Shown here in pieces: positions 8,870 through 16,389 of a stretch of DNA of 34,375 nucleotides (positions are counted from its first letter, which is position 1; every line of letters begins with the position of its first letter). Origin of the DNA: JBMNQI01 sp050944055. Lineage in GTDB: Bacteria > Bacillota > Clostridia > Oscillospirales > Oscillospiraceae. The stretch is from assembly GCA_050944055.1 (NCBI GenBank), contig JBMNQI010000020.1, positions 1 through 34,375 of the forward strand, read 5' to 3'. A program made the translations under genes and the position numbers. The notes under the pieces are model-generated. The model did no database searches, had not been told where the DNA came from, and saw nothing but the letters and a program-made list of their open reading frames with translations.

Positions 8870-9772
8870 TCAACAGCTTTCTATTCCGCCGAAGAATGCT
8901 TCGGCCTGCTGCAGGAAGGTTGATATGGCCGGATTCAGGTTGGTTTTTTTCCAGAGAAGTATGGCATTTAAGCTCATGCTGATGCCTTCGATTTCGAGAA
9001 ACCGGCACTCGTCGGCGTGCCGCTGCCTGAGAAGGCTGTCGGCAAAGCAGACGCCCCGGTTGCAAAGAACCTGGAAGGTTGCGTCCTGAACATTCTGGGT
9101 ACGTATTTCAATAAACTCCATATCCGAATTCTTAATTTCAGGCGGTATAAAATCGGCCGTTTCAAAAAACGGGCTTTTCAGGTAATAGAGGCGCACGCCC
9201 CGAATGTCATCTACCGTCAGCACGGCCTTCTCAGAAAGAGGGTTGTCTAAAGATACCATTATATTCAGGTGGTCTGTAAACAGGCGCCTCATGTAATAAT
9301 GCTTTCCCAGAAGCTGGCGGTCAATAAGAGTGGAGCGCACAATACCCAGGTCCGCAGTGTCGTTCTCAAGCGCGTTAATTGCCGTATCAAAGCTTTCCCT
9401 GTACGCGCGAAACTCGATTCCGGGAAAATCGCTGTAGAAAGACCTGATGAGCGATATAAGGTTTTCATTCTGCAGGTTTTCGCTCACGAGCACGAGCTCG
9501 CCCGCCTCGCCCTTTTCCATGCTGATAAGGCGGCTTTCAATACCTGAAATATTCTCCAGCAGCTCTTTACCCTCTTTCAGTAGAAATCTTCCCTGCGGCG
9601 TGAGCTTGATGTGCCGGTTCTGGCGGACCAGAAGCTTTGTTCCAAGTTCGCTTTCAAGCGATGAAATGTACTTCGACAGGGTCGGCTGAGTTATATACAG
9701 CTGCTCCGCAGCCTTTGTAATGCTGCAAAGCTCCGCCGCAGTGATAAAGCATTTAAGTTTGTGCAGATCCAA
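8870..9772 (-). CDS. LysR-family transcriptional regulator
   Basis: A 300-residue LysR-type regulator. The N-terminal winged helix-turn-helix (about 1-60) has the typical FITAAELCSITKAAEQL and ITQPTLSKYISSLE segments; the rest is the periplasmic-binding-like effector domain. The effector is not predictable. The likely start is TTG at 9772, preceded by AAGGGAGG about 8 bases upstream, and MDLHKLKCF is the expected family N-terminus. It lies 18 bases after the GH3 gene and 128 bases before the crotonase-fold gene, all on one strand, rather than divergent from a target as LysR genes often are. The crotonase gene is the most likely target, by proximity. Confidence 0.9.
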   Translation of the reverse strand: MDLHKLKCFITAAELCSITKAAEQLYITQPTLSKYISSLESELGTKLLVRQNRHIKLTPQGRFLLKEGKELLENISGIESRLISMEKGEAGELVLVSENLQNENLISLIRSFYSDFPGIEFRAYRESFDTAINALENDTADLGIVRSTLIDRQLLGKHYYMRRLFTDHLNIMVSLDNPLSEKAVLTVDDIRGVRLYYLKSPFFETADFIPPEIKNSDMEFIEIRTQNVQDATFQVLCNRGVCFADSLLRQRHADECRFLEIEGISMSLNAILLWKKTNLNPAISTFLQQAEAFFGGIESC

Positions 9773-9790
9773 GGTTTTTCCTCCCTTCCG

Positions 9791-11047
9791 CTAGGGTATT
9801 ATTCCATACTTAATTTTCAGGCCGAGTATTCTAAGTACGCTTTCATCCACTCGCGACTGTGAGAGCGTGCCATCAGTCACAGCCTCTAAAATTCCGTTAT
9901 AAGCCTCTTCCAGATCGGCGGGCATAAGAATGATGTCCGCCCCGGCCGCAAACGAGAGTACAGCGGCCTCGCCGGCACCGTATTTATCCGTTATAGCTCC
10001 CATATTCTGAGCGTCTGTCACGACAACTCCGTCGTATTTAAGCTCGCCGCGCAAAATGTCGTTTATGATTACCGGCGACATGTCCGCGGGGACGTCGCCG
10101 CCGATTTCCGGAACCGTGATATGGCCTACCATGACTATGCCGGCGCCGGCCTCAATACCTGCCAGAAAAGGCAGGAATTCAACGGCGCGGAGCTCCTCAA
10201 GCGTCGAAGCTACTGCGGCAAAACCTAGATGCGTGTCCGCAGTTGCGCCGCCCTGGCCGGGGAAATGCTTGAGTGCAGAAATCATTCCCGACGAGCTTTG
10301 GCCTTCCACAAACGCTTTTACCATAAGAGATACAAGCTCGGGGTCCGGGCCGAAGGAACGGTCTCCGATGGAGGCGTTGCCCGGGTTTGTCAGCACGTCC
10401 GCCACCGGGGCGAAATTAAGGTTGAAGCCGAGCTCTCTTAGCTCGCGGCCGATTGTCCGCCCGACGTTGTAGACGGCTTCAGGATCCCCTTGCGCGCCGT
10501 AGACTTTCATGGCTTCAAAATGCGTCGTTGAAAGAGCGTCGTTGCCGCCTGCCCGGGAGACGCGGCCCCCTTCCTCGTCGACACACAGAAAAAGCGGTAT
10601 TTTTGAATACTCCTGCGAGTTTGAAAGCATGGATTTGACCTGCTCGTCGGAGAGAAGATTGCCCTGGTAGTAGATAATGCCGCCCACCGGGAAGCTCGCA
10701 AGAGCCTGCTTTGTCGTTTCGCCCGCTATAGTCGCCCTGCTGACCCCGGTCAGACCCTCGGGCGTAACAATGAAAAGCTGGCAAATCTTTTCCTCGAGAG
10801 ACATTTCGGAAAGCAGTTCCTCCGCACGGGGGTCGGCCTGATGGGATTCTGGCGGCCCGGAGGTTTCCGCGGGCAGTTGTGAGGCGGAAACAGCCTGCGT
10901 AACAGCCGGGAAGCCCGTCGGCTGCGGCGAGGCCAGGCTCTCGCCAGGGCCGATTTGCCATACTCCGGAAGAAATAAGAAATATGCAGGTGAGGACAGAA
11001 AGGAAAACTATAAGCAGCATAGCATTAAAAATTCTGTGCATTTCCAT
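9791..11047 (-). CDS. Glycoside hydrolase family 3, NagZ-like beta-N-acetylhexosaminidase
   Basis: A 418-residue membrane-anchored or secreted enzyme. An N-terminal hydrophobic helix (about 8-30) acts as signal or anchor, followed by a Pro/Ser/Ala-rich linker (to about 72) and a single GH3 barrel domain. The family signature KHFPGQGGATADTH (about 257-270) retains the Asp-Thr-His that NagZ uses as general acid/base, with Gln where many members have His after PG. The nucleophile Asp is in VVTDAQNMGAI (about 345). The expected role is removing N-acetylglucosamine from peptidoglycan or chitin-type fragments outside the cell. ATGs at 11047 and 11041 are both possible; GGAGGAGGT sits so close to the first that the second may be used. 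Confidence 0.85.
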   Translation of the reverse strand: MEMHRIFNAMLLIVFLSVLTCIFLISSGVWQIGPGESLASPQPTGFPAVTQAVSASQLPAETSGPPESHQADPRAEELLSEMSLEEKICQLFIVTPEGLTGVSRATIAGETTKQALASFPVGGIIYYQGNLLSDEQVKSMLSNSQEYSKIPLFLCVDEEGGRVSRAGGNDALSTTHFEAMKVYGAQGDPEAVYNVGRTIGRELRELGFNLNFAPVADVLTNPGNASIGDRSFGPDPELVSLMVKAFVEGQSSSGMISALKHFPGQGGATADTHLGFAAVASTLEELRAVEFLPFLAGIEAGAGIVMVGHITVPEIGGDVPADMSPVIINDILRGELKYDGVVVTDAQNMGAITDKYGAGEAAVLSFAAGADIILMPADLEEAYNGILEAVTDGTLSQSRVDESVLRILGLKIKYGIIP

Positions 11048-11366
11048 ACCTCCTCCAGCTCTGTTCCGGCCGCAGGCAGTAACCTGGGGCGGATGAAGCA
11101 GCCTGCATGAGCGGCTTAACGCCGCGGACGTCGAAAGAAGCAGCTTACCGCTTGCGGACAGGCTTCATACGTGGTACTATACCATATATTGGTCGAATTT
11201 TCTGCTAAGGGGCGGGGCGACGCGATATAACAGTTATATTGCTTTTCGGCTATTATACCATATAAATGTGAATTTCACAAAATTATTAATTCAGGATACG
11301 GTGCATTTTTTGAAACAATTAAGAAAGATATACGTAACGAAGTAGAATAGAAAGGTGAGATGAAAA
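11048..11366. other. Intergenic region of 319 bases between divergent genes
   Basis: No coding region is supported. The stretch holds a minus-strand sigma-A promoter for the GH3 gene (11252-11280), a second extended -10-like element on the same strand (TATAGT, 11176-11181, preceded by TGG), a perfect 7-1-7 palindrome ATATAAC-A-GTTATAT (11225-11239) and a TGTGA-ATT-TCACA inverted repeat (11267-11279). No clear plus-strand promoter was found for the DUF2179 gene; TTGAAA near 11309 lacks a well-spaced -10. Confidence 0.6.
11252..11280 (-). promoter_or_regulatory. Candidate sigma-A promoter of the GH3 gene
   Basis: Minus strand: TTGTGA (11275-11280), 17 bases, then TATAAT (11252-11257), with TGG directly ahead giving an extended -10 (TGGTATAAT). 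The leader to the start codon would be about 200 bases. Confidence 0.6.
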
Positions 11367-11894
11367 GTGGACATGGGGCTGTTTAGCGTTTGCCTGAAGG
11401 TCATGCTGGGCAGAATGTGCGATGTGCCGCTGAGCACGGTTAGAACTATACTGCTTGTCAAGGGCAAGACTGTTTTTGCCGCTCTGACGGGCCTTCTGGA
11501 GACGATGATCTGGTTCCTTGTCGTGCGGGAAGCAATATCGACTGAAATAGGAGGCTTTTTTGTAGCGCTGTTTTACGGCGGCGGTTTCGCTATTGGCACG
11601 CTGCTGGGAGGGCTGCTGGCAAAAAAGTTTATAAGCGGGTCAGTTGAAGCGCAGATTGTTATTGACAAAAAGAACGCGGGAATTATACCTAAGATACGGG
11701 AAAACGGCTTCGGGGTATCCGTCGTAAACGTAAACGAATCGGAATACGGCGAGGGGAAGCATATGCTCTTCATCGAGCTGGACGAGAACAGGCTTCCGGA
11801 GCTGCGCCGCCTTATAAAGAAACTGGACGAACACGCTTTCATGATAGTAAAAGAGACGAAATTCTATCAGAACGGTTTCTTTGTTAGAAAGTAG
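11367..11894 (+). CDS. DUF2179/DUF5698 membrane protein (UPF0316 type)
   Basis: A 175-residue protein with an N-terminal membrane part (about three hydrophobic helices, roughly residues 5-25, 33-55 and 58-80) and a C-terminal soluble DUF2179-like alpha/beta domain (about 100-170) ending in KETKFYQNGFFVRK. The opening residues, FSVCLKVMLGRMCDVPLSTVRTI, are typical of the UPF0316 group, where DUF2179 is thought to be a ligand-binding regulatory domain; no function is established. The GTG at 11367 has AAAGGTGAG upstream at good spacing; an in-frame ATG at 11373 is the alternative. It lies 58 bases ahead of the DUF362 gene and may be co-transcribed with it. Confidence 0.85.
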   Translation: MDMGLFSVCLKVMLGRMCDVPLSTVRTILLVKGKTVFAALTGLLETMIWFLVVREAISTEIGGFFVALFYGGGFAIGTLLGGLLAKKFISGSVEAQIVIDKKNAGIIPKIRENGFGVSVVNVNESEYGEGKHMLFIELDENRLPELRRLIKKLDEHAFMIVKETKFYQNGFFVRK

Positions 11895-11952
11895 AAGAAC
11901 GAAAAGCTTAACAGGCTTCCTTAAATAATGTTTTTCGATTGGGGGCAAGAGA

Positions 11953-13074
11953 TTGTCCGTTATATCTGTACGCAAGTTAAACGAGTATGACATGAGGGCG
12001 CTGCGTGAAGCAGTAGAGGCGCATTTAAACGCCGTAACGCATAATGGCGAACTCTGCGCGGGTATGAGAGTCGTGCTGAAACCAAATCTCGTGACGGCCC
12101 GGCACGCGGAAAACGCGGCGACAACTCACCCGCTGCTCATAAGAGCGGTATGCGATGCCCTGCGCGACCGGGGGGTTTCCGATATCACGATAGCGGACAG
12201 CCCCGGAGGCCCGTACGTAGCCGCGGCGCTTAAGACTGTATACGCCGTGACAGGAGTCTCAAAGCTCGCGGACGTGGCGCAGCTTAACTACGATACCGGC
12301 TGGAAGAGAATCGAGACGCCGGAAGCTTACTTATGTCCTGACTTCAATATAATCAACCCGCTTTTGCAGGCAGACTATATAATCAACCTGCCGAAGCTGA
12401 AAACCCACAGCCTCACGCTTCTCAGCGGCAGCGTTAAGAATATGTTCGGCTCTATCCCCGGCCTTCAGAAGCCGGAGTTGCATTATAGGTTTAAGGATAT
12501 CGAAAGCTTTTCCCGGATGCTTGCGGAGCTTTGCGTCTTAACCGGCCCGCGCCTGACTATTATGGACGCTGTGGACACGATGGAGGGCAACGGGCCTACG
12601 GGCGGCAAAAGGCGTTTTCTGGGCCTTACCATAGCCTCCCGGGACCCGTTCGCGCTCGACTGGTACGCCGCGGGCCTTATGGGAATTGAGAGCGAAAAAA
12701 TAGATATGCTGAGGATTGGGCGCGACAGGGGCTTTTTTAACCCCGACGAGAACACAATTATGGGCGACGAGCCGGATTTTGATATTCCTCCGTATGAGCT
12801 GCCGGATACGGCCAAGGCAGAATTCCTGAACGCCGTACCGCCGCTTATCCGAAAGCCGGTAACAGTGGCCGCCCGCGCACTGGTCCGGCCCCTGCCAAAG
12901 CTGGATAAAAGCAAATGCTGCGGCTGCGGTAAATGCGCGGAAATCTGCCCGGCAAAAATAGTAAGAATAAAGAACGGAAAAGCCGGTTTTACCAAAAAGA
13001 ACTGCATTTCCTGCTTCTGCTGCCAGGAAATGTGCCCTATGAACGCGATAAGAGTAAAACGCAGGCTGAAATGA
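11953..13074 (+). CDS. DUF362 protein with C-terminal 2[4Fe-4S] ferredoxin domain
   Basis: A 373-residue protein: an N-terminal DUF362 domain (about 1-290; motifs VVLKPNLV, ADSPGG and LKTHSLTLLSGSVKNMFG) and a C-terminal bacterial-type ferredoxin domain (about 318-365) with two cluster motifs, CCGCGKCAEICP and CISCFCCQEMCP. Each motif has an extra Cys next to the canonical ligands. DUF362 proteins are common in anaerobes; their reaction is unknown, and the ferredoxin part suggests redox chemistry or electron delivery. The start is TTG at 11953 with GGGGG about seven bases before it. About 120 bases separate it from the superoxide dismutase gene. Confidence 0.88.
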   Translation: MSVISVRKLNEYDMRALREAVEAHLNAVTHNGELCAGMRVVLKPNLVTARHAENAATTHPLLIRAVCDALRDRGVSDITIADSPGGPYVAAALKTVYAVTGVSKLADVAQLNYDTGWKRIETPEAYLCPDFNIINPLLQADYIINLPKLKTHSLTLLSGSVKNMFGSIPGLQKPELHYRFKDIESFSRMLAELCVLTGPRLTIMDAVDTMEGNGPTGGKRRFLGLTIASRDPFALDWYAAGLMGIESEKIDMLRIGRDRGFFNPDENTIMGDEPDFDIPPYELPDTAKAEFLNAVPPLIRKPVTVAARALVRPLPKLDKSKCCGCGKCAEICPAKIVRIKNGKAGFTKKNCISCFCCQEMCPMNAIRVKRRLK

Positions 13075-13202
13075 CTGCATTTTGGAGAATCAACCTTTTT
13101 TACGGTAATACGACTGGCAAAAGACGATTAACCGTCGGCAGCCGTTAAAAAGTAACTCCCCGGCTCTTCAGGGCATATGCTGAGTGCAGGGGAGGAATGA
13201 AT

Positions 13203-13838
13203 TTGGCGGAGCATTACATGTTTAAAAACAGGCCCCTGCCGTATGCATATGACGCTCTGGAGCCTTACGTCAGCGCCCTTACGATGCGCCTGCATCATGA
13301 AAAGCTTCTTCAGGGCTATATCGACCGCCTCAACGCCGCGCTAAGGGATTATCCTATGCTTCAGGATCTTACGCTTGAGCAGCTTATACGTACTGCGCCG
13401 CGTTTGCCGCACGCATTAAGGATTCCTGTGGAGCGTAATGCAGGCGGAGTATACAACCACCGATTTTATTTTGAACAGATGAGCCCCGACGCGGTTAACA
13501 GCCCGTTTGGGAGGCTGGCCGAGGCCATACAAAGAGATTTCGGGAACCTGCAGAATTTCAAAGGTGAATTCGGCGCCGCCGCGCTGTCGGTTTTCGGCTC
13601 AGGCTACGCCTGGCTGGTCGCAGACAGAAACGGCGGGCTCAAGATTATTACGACAGCGAACCAGGAGACGCCGTTAAACCTCGGCCTGTGCCCGGTTATA
13701 AATATTGACGTCTGGGAGCACGCATATTATCTCCAGTACTTCACTCAACGCGACAATTATATTAACGAATGGTTTAAGGTTCTGGACTGGAAAAGAGCAG
13801 GGGAGAGGTACTTTGACTGCTTTAGTAAGAGATACTGA
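13203..13838 (+). CDS. Superoxide dismutase, Fe/Mn family
   Basis: A 211-residue Fe/Mn superoxide dismutase, converting superoxide to oxygen and hydrogen peroxide. All four metal ligands can be placed: His in MRLHHEKLL, His in GGVYNHRFYF, and Asp and His in DVWEHAYYLQY. The gateway Tyr (QGYI) is kept, but the His usually found three residues after HH (HHxKH) is Leu, so the second-shell environment differs. The start matters: the ATG at 13197 has only one base between it and GGAGG, while the TTG at 13203 has seven, so TTG is the better start. The C-terminal region is complete. It may form a stress unit with DUF362 but has its own ribosome site. Confidence 0.9.
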   Translation: MAEHYMFKNRPLPYAYDALEPYVSALTMRLHHEKLLQGYIDRLNAALRDYPMLQDLTLEQLIRTAPRLPHALRIPVERNAGGVYNHRFYFEQMSPDAVNSPFGRLAEAIQRDFGNLQNFKGEFGAAALSVFGSGYAWLVADRNGGLKIITTANQETPLNLGLCPVINIDVWEHAYYLQYFTQRDNYINEWFKVLDWKRAGERYFDCFSKRY

Positions 13839-13852
13839 CATCCTGACATACG

Positions 13853-13889
13853 GGGCGCGCCGCTAACGTAAAACGTTTTCGGCGCGCCC
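13853..13889. terminator. GC-rich hairpin between convergent genes
   Basis: GGGCGCGCCG (13853-13862) pairs perfectly with CGGCGCGCCC (13880-13889) around a 17-base loop, between the superoxide dismutase and Gln-rich genes. There is no long T tract, so efficiency is uncertain. Confidence 0.6.
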
Positions 13890-13901
13890 TGGCGTATTTA
13901 A

Positions 13902-14150
13902 TTAATAATTCTGCCGCCTGTTGCTTTGCTGCTGGTTTTGCTGCTGGCCGTACTGCTGCTGATTAACGCCGCAGTTTTTAGCGTTTTGAAGCTGCTGCTC
14001 CGCCTGCTGAGCCATTTGCTGCAGCTTATTGAGATTATTGATCTCGCCCGCGAATTCTACCCTGTCCTTAAACTGCTGGGCCATCTGGTTAATCTGCTTT
14101 AACTGGTTTTGAACGTTGTTAAGATACTGCTCCTGCTGCTGGTTTTTCAA
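13902..14150 (-). CDS. Small glutamine-rich coiled-coil protein, unknown function
   Basis: An 82-residue protein that I cannot assign to a named family. It is extremely rich in Gln and Asn (roughly 45 percent of residues), with an amphipathic heptad-like middle (about 10-60; LNNVQNQLKQINQMAQQF and INNLNKLQQMAQQAEQQL) and a Gln/Asn/Tyr-rich tail. A single Cys (NCGVN) is present. The composition resembles small coat or spore-associated proteins, but this is inference. It is very likely a real gene: the TTG start at 14150 is preceded by a near-consensus GGAGGTGAT ribosome site, and a hairpin follows the stop. Confidence 0.75.
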   Translation of the reverse strand: MKNQQQEQYLNNVQNQLKQINQMAQQFKDRVEFAGEINNLNKLQQMAQQAEQQLQNAKNCGVNQQQYGQQQNQQQSNRRQNY

Positions 14151-14398
14151 TATATTATCACCTCCATAGTAACCATAATTATCATTTCAAGCTTGTTCAT
14201 TTTTATACGAAGACGTGATATGATTAATTGGCCAATTAGTGCAGAAATGCCCATGCAATCATTCCATAATGCAATTCGTTGGTTAAATCGTTGAAAGGAT
14301 AATCTATCGACAAGTTGGGGACGATATAGACGCGTTTATTAAATCAATTATGCGGATGCGCCTCACAAATGCCGCGTTCGCGCAAAGGTGGTGATTAT

Positions 14399-16303
14399 GT
14401 GGACAATCAAACGAAAATACCCAATAGATTAATCAATGAAAAATCTCCCTATCTGCTGCAGCACGCCTATAATCCGGTGGACTGGTACGCATGGGGAGAG
14501 GAAGCATTTGAGAAAGCAAGGCGTGAAAACAAGCCTGTTTTCCTATCTGTTGGGTATTCGTAGATAGCCTGTAAGACGACCTGTCATTGGTGCCACGTTA
14601 TGGCACACGAGAGTTTTGAGGACGAGGAGGTCGCGCGCCTCTTAAACAGGGATTTCGTTTCAATTAAAGTGGACAAGGAGGAGCGCCCGGACATAGACGG
14701 GGTCTATATGCGCGCGTGCCAGGCCATGACCGGGAGCGGGGGCTGGCCGACAAGCGTTTTTATGACGGCGGAGGGCAGGCCTTTCTACGCCGGCACGTAT
14801 TTCCCGAAGCAGAGCTTTAAAAACCTGCTGGTCTCAATTGCCGACATCTGGAAACAGGACAGGACAAGACTGATAGAAAGCGGCGACAGGATATCGGAAG
14901 CTATAAGCGAGAAAGTCAAACGCTGGAACGAATACGGCAAACCTCCAATAGACGAGGCTTTGGAGGGATTCAGGAGGAGTTTTGACAGGGAGTACGGGGG
15001 ATTCGGTTCATCTCCAAAGTTTCCATCGCCCCATAACCTGATGTTTCTGCTCCGCACAGCGCCAGGCATGGCTGAAAAGACGCTTGAGCAGATGTACAGA
15101 GGCGGCATTTTCGACCACATAGGCGGGGGCTTTTCGAGATATTCTACGGACAGGAAATGGCTGGTGCCCCATTTTGAAAAAATGCTCTACGATAACGCTA
15201 TGCTGTCCATGGCGTATCTCATGGCGTATGAGGAGACGGGCAAAGAGATTTACAGAAAAGTGGCGGCCAGGGTATTTGAATATCTTGAACTCGAGCTAAG
15301 GTCCAAAGAGGGCGGATTCTTCTCGGCGCAGGACGCGGATTCAGACGGCGTTGAGGGCAAATACTATGTGTTTACACCGGACGAAATTATTAAGCTGCTC
15401 GGGCCGGAGGACGGCAAACGCTTCTGCCAATATTACGGCATCACGGAGAAAGGGAATTTCGAGGGCAAAAGCATACCAAACCTGCTAAGTACTGATATTG
15501 GGGAATGGGGAGCGGAGCTGCTGCCCAAAGTATACGACTACCGCCGGTCCAGGACGGCGCTAAGAACGGACGGCAAGCAGCTTACCGCATGGAATTCTCT
15601 CGCTGCCGCCGCCTACGCTATGGCCGCACGCATATTGGGCGAAGAAAGGTATCGCAGGCTAGCCGAGACGACGCTCGGGTTTATTGAAAGAGAGCTTATT
15701 GAGGGCAATACGGTCTATGTGTCGCAGACGGCGGGCGTCCGTTCCGGAAAAGGCTTCCTTGACGATTACGCCTATTATATTTTCGCGCTTATACAAATGC
15801 ACCAGGCGACGCTTGAAGATAAATACCTTAACCGCGCGGAGGAGCTTGCGCGCGAAGCTGTCCGTCTCTTTTGGGATGATAAGGACGGCGGGTTCTTCTT
15901 TTCCGGCGAAGAGAACGAGATGCTGTTTTTACGCCCGAAGGAAAGCTGGGACGGGGCCCTGCCCTCGGGCAATTCGGTGATGTCGTATAATCTCTCTCGC
16001 CTTTCGCTGCTGACGGGCGACGCGGAAATAGAAAAGCTGTCAGCAAAGCAGGACGGCTTCATGAGGGGCGAGGCCGCGGCCTACCCCACGGGTTACGGCT
16101 TCTATCTCTATTCCGCGCTGCCGGTAAAAAGCATAGTGTGCTCCGTCAAAGCGAGGGACGATCTTAATGGCATAAAAATCCGCTCCGACTGGGCTTTCCG
16201 TCTTACGCAAAGCTCCGAATACCCTCTGCTCAACGGCACAACGACTTATTACGTCTGCGAAAACGGCGTATGCCAGCCGCCTTCAAACGAGCTCAATGTA
16301 TAA
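14399..16303 (+). pseudogene. YyaL-type thioredoxin-domain protein interrupted by an in-frame TAG
   Basis: The frame encodes a DUF255 (YyaL/spermatogenesis-associated 20-like) protein: an N-terminal thioredoxin-like domain with CHWC followed by an (alpha/alpha)6 glycosidase-like domain with WLVPHFEKMLYDNAM. Homologues read GYSTCHWCHVMAHESFED; here GYS is followed by six extra codons (14561-14578), the first of which is TAG, then TCHWCHVM continues in the same frame. Apart from these 18 bases the gene looks intact for about 630 residues, so the damage is recent, an assembly error, or recoded. The GTG at 14399 is the best start because AAGGTGGTGAT lies just upstream; an ATG at 14369 lacks one. 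A restart at ATG 14600 would lose the CHWC motif. Confidence 0.85.
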
Positions 16304-16329
16304 ATGGCCGGGACGTATCGCGCAGCAGC

Positions 16330-16358
16330 AAAAAACGGCGCTATACGCCCCGTTTTTT
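16330..16358. terminator. Hairpin terminator after the YyaL-type gene
   Basis: A-rich AAAAAACGG (16330-16338) pairs with CCGTTTTTT (16350-16358) around a short GC-containing loop, 26 bases past the stop and between convergent genes; it can serve both directions. Confidence 0.75.
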
Positions 16359-16389
16359 TCACCGCTGTCAGTTTATTTTACAAGCGCGC

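Noticed and set aside
11267..11279. TGTGA-ATT-TCACA as a CRP site
   Set aside because: CRP half-sites are six bases apart, here three, and part of it is simply the -35 of the GH3 promoter.
14217..14294. Micro-ORF of 25 codons ahead of the YyaL-type gene
   Set aside because: No convincing ribosome site and no recognisable motif; left as unannotated intergenic sequence.
14561..14563. Genome-wide recoding of TAG (Gln or pyrrolysine) to explain the YyaL stop
   Set aside because: TAG ends other intact genes in the window, for example at 7090, 11894 and 33744, with no sensible extension after them, and the six extra codons are absent from the family.
14561..14578. Ribosome hopping over the 18 bases
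   Set aside because: Take-off TCG and a possible landing codon do not match, and I see no clear stimulatory structure. Kept only as a remote option under the finding.
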